A stretch of 64,000 nucleotides of DNA from Nocardiopsis sp. JB363 (GTDB taxonomy: Bacteria > Actinomycetota > Actinomycetes > Streptosporangiales > Streptosporangiaceae), in assembly GCF_900143625.1 (NCBI RefSeq), contig NZ_FRFF01000084.1:54013-118012 (forward strand), in the 5' to 3' direction. Positions 58,098-64,000 of the stretch are shown here, in pieces. Made by a program: the position numbers and the translations under genes. Below the pieces are notes generated by a model. That model searched no databases. It was not told the DNA's origin and saw only the letters and a program-made list of their open reading frames with translations. The first letter of the stretch is position 1, and every line of letters starts with the position of its first letter.

Positions 58098-58670
58098 TTG
58101 GAGACCCCGAAGGAACCGCACGATCCTCCGAAGGACGCCACGTCCACCGACAGTGGCCCGTGGATCCCCGCACCCGACCACGTCGACCCCACCACCACCG
58201 AGGTCGAAGCCGAGGTGAAGGACCCCGACCCCCTGCCCAAACGCGAACCCAAGAGCGGCGCGGTACGCCGCAAGCGGGTCCCGGCCACACAGAAACGCCC
58301 CGACCCGGGCACCGAACGCGCCTCATCGTCGGCCCGTTCCGCCCCGGAGAAGCCCTCCACCCCGGGGCGGCCCTCGAAACGGGACGGGGAGCCATGGCGG
58401 CTCCGACCCCGAGGGTTGGAGAGCTCCAGGGTCCTCGACCGTTGGAAGGAGGTGCAGATCGGCTTCGTGGACGATCCGCGCTCCTCCGTGGCCGAGGCGG
58501 ACGCGCTGGCGGCCGAGGTCGCCGAGGCGGTGGTCGCGGCCCTGGAGGAACGGCGCACGGCGCTGCGCGCCGCCTGGGACGAAGCCGAGGGTGTCGACAC
58601 CGAGGTCCTGCGGTTGGCCCTGCGCGACTACCGCTCCTTCGTCCGACACCTCAGCGGGGACGAGGGCTGA
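58098..58670 (+). CDS. Soluble FVDDP-domain paralogue
   Basis: The ~190-aa protein has a ~110-residue disordered, charged and Pro-rich N-terminus, then VLDRWKEVQIGFVDDPRSS and a helical tail (VLRLALRDYRSFVRHLSG) that parallels the preceding protein (WASVQQEFVDDPVRAV; LREALVAYRGLTDSLLG). It lacks the membrane helix. TTG 58098 with CAGGAGG eight bases upstream is chosen; GTG 57969, overlapping the previous stop, is possible but would translate the tandem repeat. Two neighbouring paralogues, one membrane-bound and one soluble, suggest a working pair. Function unknown. Confidence 0.8.
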   Translation: METPKEPHDPPKDATSTDSGPWIPAPDHVDPTTTEVEAEVKDPDPLPKREPKSGAVRRKRVPATQKRPDPGTERASSSARSAPEKPSTPGRPSKRDGEPWRLRPRGLESSRVLDRWKEVQIGFVDDPRSSVAEADALAAEVAEAVVAALEERRTALRAAWDEAEGVDTEVLRLALRDYRSFVRHLSGDEG

Positions 58671-58815
58671 CTCTACTGCCCGGTAGGGCCGCTGCCTTCG
58701 GTCGCGGGCCCGCCGGGCGGTAGCATCTGTGGCGGATTCTCCCCCCGTCCGCGTGCCCCCGCCCCCTCGGAGAACGCCGTGTGACGGGGTCACCCCAGAC
58801 ACGGAAACGGACGGC

Positions 58816-59562
58816 ATGGACGCTGCAGAGACCCAGGTCATGACAAGGACCGCCCAGTTCACCACTACCCAGAGCTGGGAGACCGAGGTCCGAGGACGCG
58901 TGGCCGCCGCGGTCGACCGCATCGCCGAGCCCCTCGCGGAACTCGCCGAGCGCGACGCCAACGACGGTGACACCCGCCTGTTGGTCGCCGACTTCTTCGA
59001 CGTCGGACTCAATTTCAGCAAGTACCGGGACATGACCACCGAGTACCGCACCAGCGGTGACTCCATCGACTACGCGATCGTGTTGGACGGTGCGCTCTTC
59101 GCTCCCGTCGAGGTGTGCCGGATCGGTCAGGAACTGGACCTGCGCAACATCCAGATGTCGCGGCGGCTGGCCGTCGACGAGGGCGCGGAGTGGGTCTACC
59201 TCACCAACGGTCGGGTCTGGCGGGTCTATCACATGCGCCCCGCCTCCGACGGCGGCACGCCCCAGCCGGTCACCGTCATCGACGTGGACCTCCTGGACCA
59301 GGACGCCTACGACCGCAACGTCGACGGTCTGTTCCACATGACCCGTGACGCGGTGGAGCACGGCCGCTTGGACGCGCTGCGCCGTTGGCACGAGGCCACC
59401 GAGGCCGGTCCGATCGCACGGACGCTGCTCAGCGACGAGGTGGTCGCGGCCGTGCGCGCCCGACTGCGGGAGGACGCCGAACACCCCGGGCACCTCGGCG
59501 AGGACGAGGAGATCCGTCGCGTCCTCACCGAGGAGGTCATCCCGCGCGGCCTGATCGGCTGA
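58816..59562 (+). CDS. HsdR_N-like protein with altered PD-(D/E)XK site
   Basis: The 248-aa protein resembles the N-terminal nuclease domain of type I restriction R subunits: TEYRTSGDSIDYAIVLDGAL, then FAPVEVCRIGQELDLR and EWVYLTNGRVWRVYHM. In that family the catalytic signature is D-x(12-14)-E-x-K. Here Asp85 and Glu99 are present but the Lys position is Cys101, so cleavage is doubtful. No helicase domain, HsdM or HsdS gene is linked. It may be a DNA-binding relic or an unrelated use of the fold. ATG 58816 was chosen as nearest to the conserved start. Confidence 0.75.
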   Translation: MDAAETQVMTRTAQFTTTQSWETEVRGRVAAAVDRIAEPLAELAERDANDGDTRLLVADFFDVGLNFSKYRDMTTEYRTSGDSIDYAIVLDGALFAPVEVCRIGQELDLRNIQMSRRLAVDEGAEWVYLTNGRVWRVYHMRPASDGGTPQPVTVIDVDLLDQDAYDRNVDGLFHMTRDAVEHGRLDALRRWHEATEAGPIARTLLSDEVVAAVRARLREDAEHPGHLGEDEEIRRVLTEEVIPRGLIG

Positions 59563-59582
59563 CCGGAGCGGGTCCTCCCCGG

Positions 59583-59757
59583 AACGGGTCCTTGGTGAAG
59601 CGTGCCCGTTGTGGGACGACCCCTGACGGAAGGCGTGGTCCCGGCGGAACGTGCCCTTGGTGAAGCGTGCCCCTGACGGGACGACGGGCGCCCCGGTGAA
59701 ACGTGCCCTTGGTGAAACGTGCCCTTGGTGAAACGTGCCCCTGGCGGAAGGTCTTCG
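59583..59757. repeat. 16-bp tandem repeats between convergent genes
   Basis: GGTGAAACGTGCCCTT occurs three times in tandem (59695-59710, 59711-59726, 59727-59742 with one change at the end). Degenerate copies with GAAGCG lie near 59592 and 59657, and related GGAACGTGCCCTT near 59646. They fill the gap between the HsdR_N-like gene and the dehydrogenase gene end. They could be a slippage array, a terminator-like element or protein-binding sites. Confidence 0.75.
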
Positions 59758-59759
59758 GG

Positions 59760-60896
59760 TCACTCCAGGGGGACGTTCATGACGCGGTCGTCACCGTCGG
59801 AGGGCGCGCCCCAGGCGTCCAGATTGCTGGTGGTCAGCCACAGCGCGTCACCGTCGGGGTGGGCCGACACCGTGCGCAGCCGGCCGAACTCGTCGACGAA
59901 GTGCGCCTCCGGTTCGCCGATCTCGCCCCCACCGGTCAGCGGGATCTCCCAGAGCCGCGCGCCGCGCAGGGACGCCACCCACAGGGACTCGCCCGCGATC
60001 GCCGCACCGCTCGGTGAGGCCTCCGCGGGCTCCCAGGTGAGCAGTGGATCCGTGAACTCGTCTCCCCCGCCGGGCCCCTCGACGATCGGCCAACCGTAGT
60101 TGTCTCCCGGTTCGATCAGGTTCACCTCGTCCAGGGTGTCCTGACCGAACTCGGTGGCGTACAGGTTGTCCTCGTCGTCCCAGGCCAGGCCCTGCACGTT
60201 GCGGTGACCGTAGCTGTGGACGTGGTTGTCGAAGGGGTTGTCCGGGGCCGGGTCGCCGGCGGTGGTCATCCGCAGGATCTTGCCGCCGAGCGAGTCGGTG
60301 TCCTGGGAATTGTCGGTGTCCTGGGCGTCACCGGTGGCCACGTACAGGTGGTCGTCGGGCCCGAAGGCGATCCGCCCGCCGTTGTGGGTGTTCGCGGCGG
60401 GGACACCGTCCAGGATCACCTCGGACTCACCCAGGTTCCCGGATTCCTCGTCGTAGGAGAGCCGGGCGACCCGGTTGTCCGAGGAGGTCGTGAAGTACAC
60501 GTAGACGTAGGGCTCGTCGGGGTATTCGGGGTCGATCGCCAACCCCAGGAGCCCGCCCTCGCCGCCGTGCGCCACCCCGTCGATGGTTCCGGCCTCGGTC
60601 ACGTCTCCGTCCGGGGTGACGTGGGCGACGACCGCGGAGTCCCGTTGGGCCACCAGGGCCGAGCCGTCGGGGAGGAAGTCCAGGCCCCAGGGCACATCGA
60701 GATCGGTGGCCAGGTCCCGGGGTTCACCGAGGTCGAGGGGCCCGACCCCCTGCGAACCCGTCGCGTCGCCCTCCCCGTCACTCATGTTCTCGGCTCCGCC
60801 GTCGGAGCAGGAGGTGACGAGCAGGACCGTGCTCAGGAGGGCGAGGGTGTTCGTACTCGTTCTGCGCGATCCGCCGCGCGTGGGTAGGTGATCCAT
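59760..60896 (-). CDS. PQQ-type sugar dehydrogenase (glucose/sorbosone dehydrogenase) lipoprotein
   Basis: The 378-aa lipoprotein has signal ALLSTVLLVTSC and an acidic linker, then a six-bladed beta-propeller of the GSDH family: LDVPWGLDFLPDGSALVAQR, VAHGGEGGLLGLAIDPEY, NTHNGGRIAFGPDDHLYVATGD, SYGHRNVQGLAWD, DNYGWPIVEG. These include the His of the PQQ/Ca site (HGGEGG) and the GHRN motif. It would oxidise aldose sugars outside the membrane using PQQ, if PQQ is made or taken up; no pqq gene is in the window. Stands alone, upstream of the FUSC-like gene end. Confidence 0.92.
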   Translation of the reverse strand: MDHLPTRGGSRRTSTNTLALLSTVLLVTSCSDGGAENMSDGEGDATGSQGVGPLDLGEPRDLATDLDVPWGLDFLPDGSALVAQRDSAVVAHVTPDGDVTEAGTIDGVAHGGEGGLLGLAIDPEYPDEPYVYVYFTTSSDNRVARLSYDEESGNLGESEVILDGVPAANTHNGGRIAFGPDDHLYVATGDAQDTDNSQDTDSLGGKILRMTTAGDPAPDNPFDNHVHSYGHRNVQGLAWDDEDNLYATEFGQDTLDEVNLIEPGDNYGWPIVEGPGGGDEFTDPLLTWEPAEASPSGAAIAGESLWVASLRGARLWEIPLTGGGEIGEPEAHFVDEFGRLRTVSAHPDGDALWLTTSNLDAWGAPSDGDDRVMNVPLE

Positions 60897-60930
60897 GCGG
60901 CAACCCTGCCCACCGATCGCGTGGGTACGC

Positions 60931-62082
60931 TCACCGACCTTCGGAACGCTCGGTGTTCTCGTAGCCCTGGTTCACCTCCTCCATGAGCCGCTCGACGTCG
61001 GTGAACAGGGCGCTGTACACCGACCAACTCTCTTCGTCCCACTCTCGACGCACACGTTCGCGGACCTCGTCCAGCTCGCGCAAGGCGTCGTCGACCATCT
61101 CGCGCAGGTCGTCGGAGGCGGCGCTGTACGCGGTTTCCTCCTGTTCGTGCACCTCCTGGAAGATCTCCGAGGCCCGTTCCAGCAACGGAGCGAGCTCTCG
61201 CAGGAAAGCGTCGGCGGGGGCGGAGAACCGGGAGCCCGAACGTGTGGTGGTGCGCAGCGTGCGCACCAGGGACTGCACGTGCCGCGCGGCTCGGCTCAGG
61301 GCTTGGATCCAGTCCCGGTAGGTATCGAACTGCCTGGGCGACGGTTCCTTGTGGGACAGGAACCGCCGTGGGTTGAACCTCAGCCGGTCCTCTTGGCGCT
61401 GGACCGTCTCTTGGGCGTTGCGGGCCGTCCCGTCGAGCCCGTCCGCGACCTGACCCCAGTAGTCCGTTTCCAACCCTTCCTTGCCTTGACCCAGCCCTTC
61501 GGCGATCTCACCGGTCAGGGAACGCAGACTGTCGGAGAAGTCCAGGACCGCGTTCTCGGCGTCCCGGAAGCGGACCGCCGGGGCCAGGGCGAGGTTGGTC
61601 AGCAGGGCACTGCCCGCCCCCACGCACACCATCAGCAGGAGGGATCCCAGGTCCGTGGCGTTGGTCGCGGTCCCCCCGGCCAGGGCGAAGGCCGCCACCA
61701 CGGAGACCTGCATTCCCTGTGTTCCGAAGAAGCGCGCCTGCCCGGCGATGAGAGCCACCAGGACGACCAGGGCGAACACCCACACGGTGGGGCCGATGGT
61801 GAGACCGCCGACCCCGGCCATCAGGGCGCCCGCGAACACCGCCGCCACGTACCGGCCGGACTGGAGTACCGACCCGTACACGCTGGGTCGGACGACCAGG
61901 AGCGCGGTGAAGGGAGCGAAACCGATCTGGGTGGACGCACCCAGCAGATAGGCCACCACATAGGCGAGGGTCGCGGCGATCGCGCACTTGAGGATGAGAA
62001 CGGCGGTCTCGCGCTCGAAACCACGTCTGCGGTAGGCCCGCTCGGCTCCCCGCCACAGTCGCTCCCAACGGCTCTGCGCCAT
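60931..62082 (-). CDS. FUSC/aromatic-acid-exporter-like membrane protein
   Basis: The 383-aa protein has six N-terminal hydrophobic segments (~25-170, e.g. TALLVVRPSVYGSVLQSGRY) followed by a ~210-residue soluble helical, coiled-coil-rich domain (KEGLETDYWGQVADGLDG ... ELAPLLERASEIFQEVHEQE). The arrangement matches the FUSC / YgaH-ArAE family, linked to efflux of aromatic acids or fusaric acid. Many single-gene actinobacterial members have no known substrate. ATG start at 62082 with GGAGG upstream (AGGAGTGGC). Confidence 0.87.
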   Translation of the reverse strand: MAQSRWERLWRGAERAYRRRGFERETAVLILKCAIAATLAYVVAYLLGASTQIGFAPFTALLVVRPSVYGSVLQSGRYVAAVFAGALMAGVGGLTIGPTVWVFALVVLVALIAGQARFFGTQGMQVSVVAAFALAGGTATNATDLGSLLLMVCVGAGSALLTNLALAPAVRFRDAENAVLDFSDSLRSLTGEIAEGLGQGKEGLETDYWGQVADGLDGTARNAQETVQRQEDRLRFNPRRFLSHKEPSPRQFDTYRDWIQALSRAARHVQSLVRTLRTTTRSGSRFSAPADAFLRELAPLLERASEIFQEVHEQEETAYSAASDDLREMVDDALRELDEVRERVRREWDEESWSVYSALFTDVERLMEEVNQGYENTERSEGR

Positions 62083-62253
62083 GCCACTCCTCCTAGAGTC
62101 ACGGTTCGTGTGGTGGCCACTACTACCCGACGAAGGGTCGGGGCGAACCCTTCACTGGGCACGGGTACGGCGGTGAACGGCGCGTGGTTCCCACGTGGGT
62201 CCAGGCGATTCGAGGGGTGCTCGCCGGGATGGTTCCGTCCTCACCACTCCGCC

Positions 62254-63645
62254 TCACCCTTCCGGTCGGCGGGCCGGTTCGCGAGCCCTCGGGTTCCGGG
62301 TCAGGGCGACCACGGCGACCGACACCGCCGCGACCAGCGTGGTGAGCAGCAGCGCGACCAGGTGCAGGGCCTCGGTGAACTCCGCACCCGCCAACCGGCC
62401 ACCGGTCAGCACCGCCAGGAGAGCACCGACCACGGCGATGGAGACCGTCTCCAGACTCAACCGGGTCGCGTTGAAGACACCCGAGGCCGTTCCCACACGT
62501 TCGGGCGGAACGGCGGCCAGGCCCAGACCGTCGATCATCCCGCCGGTGAGTCCCACACCCGACCCCACCAGTAGGAACGGCAGCATGACCGACCACACGG
62601 AGGCGTCAGGGCCCAGGGTGGTGAACCCGAGGACACCCGCGCCCAGGAGCAGGAGGGCGCCCACCACCACGGCGACGTGCGGAAGCCGGTTGACCAGTTC
62701 CGCGCCGATCGTGGGCAACAACAGGGTCGGCACGGTCAGGAACAGCAACCACAGGCCCGCCGTCCCAGGACCGAGTCCGACCACGTTGATCAGGTACGAC
62801 GGCAGGTACACGAGCAGGGGCACCAGCACCGCCATGAACGTGGCCGCGGCCAGGGCGTAGGCGACGAAACGACGGTTGACCAGCAGGGCGACGTCCACGA
62901 GGGGATCGGTGCGGCGACGTTCCACCAGCACGAAGACCACCGCGCACACCACCGCCGAGGCGAGGAGCCCCGCCAGGACACCGACACCCCGTGCGGGTCC
63001 CTCCACCAGCCCGCCGATCAGGAACAGGAGCGCGGCGGTGAACAGGGCCCCGCCCCACCAATCGACGGAACGGCCGTCACCGCGCATCGCCGGGATCCGC
63101 AGCGCCAACAGCAGGACCAGGCCGGAGACCGTCGCCGGGCCCGCGAAGGCGAACCGCCAGCCCAAAGCCTCCACGAGCAGTCCGGCGATCGCGGGACCGA
63201 AGGCGGTGCCGGCGCCCAGCACGGTACCGAGCAGCCCGAACGCCCGCGCCCGGGCAGGCCCCTCGAAGGTGGAGGCCAGCATCGACCCGCCGCCCGCGAC
63301 GGCCGCGGCGGCGCCGAGCCCTCCCAGTGCTCGCAACGCGACCAGAGCCTCGATGCCCGGGGCGAACAGGCACAGCAGGCCGCTGACCAGGAACAGGACG
63401 ACACCGAACACGTACACGCGTTTACGCCCGACCGCGTCCGCGATCGACCCGGCGCACACGAGGAAGGCGGCGAAACAGGCGTTGTAGGCGTTGACGACCC
63501 ACTGCGCCGAGGTGAGGTCGACCCCCAGGTCCGTCTGAATGTCGGGCAACGCGACCGAGGCCCCGGTCAGGGACAACGGCAGGGTCAGAGTGGACAGGAG
63601 AACGGTGACGAGCACGAGGGCGCCGCCACTCGAAGGTGATTTCAC
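62254..63645 (-). CDS. MFS exporter, DHA2 (14-helix) drug:H+ antiporter type
   Basis: The 463-aa protein has about 14 hydrophobic segments, motif A GSIADAVGRKRVYVFG between helices 2 and 3, motif C-like GPAIAGLLVEALGWRFAF and the DHA2 opening LPLSLTGASVALPDIQTDLG, SAQWVVNAYN. This is the QacA/EmrB-like branch exporting drugs, dyes or natural products. No resistance enzyme or regulator gene is visible beside it within the window, so the substrate is open. Confidence 0.94.
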   Translation of the reverse strand: MKSPSSGGALVLVTVLLSTLTLPLSLTGASVALPDIQTDLGVDLTSAQWVVNAYNACFAAFLVCAGSIADAVGRKRVYVFGVVLFLVSGLLCLFAPGIEALVALRALGGLGAAAAVAGGGSMLASTFEGPARARAFGLLGTVLGAGTAFGPAIAGLLVEALGWRFAFAGPATVSGLVLLLALRIPAMRGDGRSVDWWGGALFTAALLFLIGGLVEGPARGVGVLAGLLASAVVCAVVFVLVERRRTDPLVDVALLVNRRFVAYALAAATFMAVLVPLLVYLPSYLINVVGLGPGTAGLWLLFLTVPTLLLPTIGAELVNRLPHVAVVVGALLLLGAGVLGFTTLGPDASVWSVMLPFLLVGSGVGLTGGMIDGLGLAAVPPERVGTASGVFNATRLSLETVSIAVVGALLAVLTGGRLAGAEFTEALHLVALLLTTLVAAVSVAVVALTRNPRAREPARRPEG

Positions 63646-63921
63646 GAGACACGTCCGGCGTGGTGAGTAGGACGCCGGGCAGCCCGAGGGACCGCACCGG
63701 CGAGGACGCTGATGCGGCGGTCGGAAACTACAGAGGTCTGGCCGCCGCTAGAAGGCGGCCGACTCTTCCGTGAGAGGCATGGACACGAGTCAACCCCTTC
63801 CGAGGGCGTCCGGCCAAGTGATTTTCGGGTGGGGGTCCGAAGCCGGCACGGAGGAGGTACGGAAACGACCGTCGCACGGGCGTCGTAGGCTTCCCCACGA
63901 CCCCCAGCAGACGAGGTTCGT
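63646..63921. other. Divergent intergenic region with a hairpin
   Basis: GGCCGCC-GCTAGAA-GGCGGCC (63740-63760) lies within a longer imperfect dyad (AGAG..TC / GA.CTCT, 63732-63766). It is about 90 bases upstream of the MFS start, so it may be an operator rather than a terminator. Nothing else was recognised. Confidence 0.4.
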
Positions 63922-64000
63922 ATGTGTTTTCTCCGGCGACGACGGCGATCCCGGCTCGATCCAGGGAGTTCCGCGTCACCCGAGCCCCCCGTCCCCGAAC
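63922..64000 (+). CDS. Possible N-terminus of a gene running off the window
   Basis: An ATG with GAGG six bases upstream opens a frame that stays open to the window end (MCFLRRRRRSRLDPGSSASP). Only 26 residues are visible, basic then Pro/Ser-rich. It may be a real gene start or chance; no family can be given. Confidence 0.25.
   Translation, partial: MCFLRRRRRSRLDPGSSASPEPPVPE

Noticed and set aside
59583..59757. Possible CRISPR array
   Set aside because: The units are directly abutting 16-mers without spacers and no cas gene is present.
58651..59763. 370-codon minus-strand frame over the HsdR_N-like gene and the tandem array
   Set aside because: Its N-terminus is only the translated 16-bp repeat and the rest is antisense to a gene with recognisable motifs.

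Overview
The window is high-GC DNA with strong third-position G/C bias, GTG and TTG starts, many 4-bp ATGA/GTGA gene overlaps and long GC hairpin terminators. It also has a tRNA-Gly with encoded CCA next to dcd, a glycine-betaine ABC system, and actinobacterial protein types such as a UbiB-like membrane kinase and lipoproteins with lipoboxes. This points to an actinomycete chromosome, most likely Nocardiopsis or a relative. The genus is inferred from general resemblance and was not tested. No CRISPR array, rRNA, intact transposase, phage gene or replication origin was seen.

Layout. (1) 1-4.2 kb, all minus: an FAD monooxygenase cut by the window edge, a broken P450 tail, a 3Fe-4S ferredoxin, an intact P450, a TetR regulator and an alpha/beta hydrolase. 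This looks like a partly decayed oxidative catabolic or tailoring cluster. (2) 4.2-4.8 kb: a 27-bp inverted repeat framing a non-coding block, and a possible 56-aa peptide gene. (3) 4.8-10.5 kb, plus: a complete Mrp Na+/H+ antiporter operon with A and B fused. (4) 10.8-12.8 kb: a cold-shock protein followed by a DEAD-box RNA helicase. (5) 13-19.3 kb: a CynX-type MFS exporter, a DASS transporter, a divergent TAXI-type binding lipoprotein and a two-component system. (6) 19.3-22.8 kb: a decayed GHKL-ATPase gene, DoxX, MarR, a NADAR protein and a small hypothetical gene.

(7) 22.9-29.5 kb: a GH3 beta-glucosidase and three-gene sugar ABC importer (no ATPase), divergent from a TetR gene across a shared palindrome. 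(8) 29.6-36.5 kb: an L,D-transpeptidase lipoprotein, an SMR pump with its TetR, a UbiB-family kinase and a PBP4-type D-Ala-D-Ala carboxypeptidase. (9) 36.7-42.5 kb: a peptide ABC importer whose two ATPases are fused. (10) 43.2-44.5 kb: a PH-like membrane protein and a rhomboid protease. (11) 44.5-48.8 kb: a glycine-betaine importer with two tandem binding lipoproteins.

(12) 49.2-52.2 kb: dcd, tRNA-Gly(CCC), then about 1.3 kb holding a membrane-protein gene broken by an in-frame TGA and a degenerate ~137-bp repeat, a MerR-like gene and a probably frameshifted small membrane gene. (13) 52.3-56.3 kb: a methyltransferase, then a TetR gene, a perfect 28-bp palindrome, an alpha/beta hydrolase with Cys in the nucleophile elbow and an OleC-like beta-lactone synthetase. 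This last group is the strongest candidate for an undescribed pathway. (14) 56.4-64 kb: a lipoprotein, two related FVDDP-domain proteins, a HsdR_N-like protein lacking its catalytic Lys, tandem repeats, a PQQ-type sugar dehydrogenase lipoprotein, a FUSC-like protein and a 14-TM MFS exporter.
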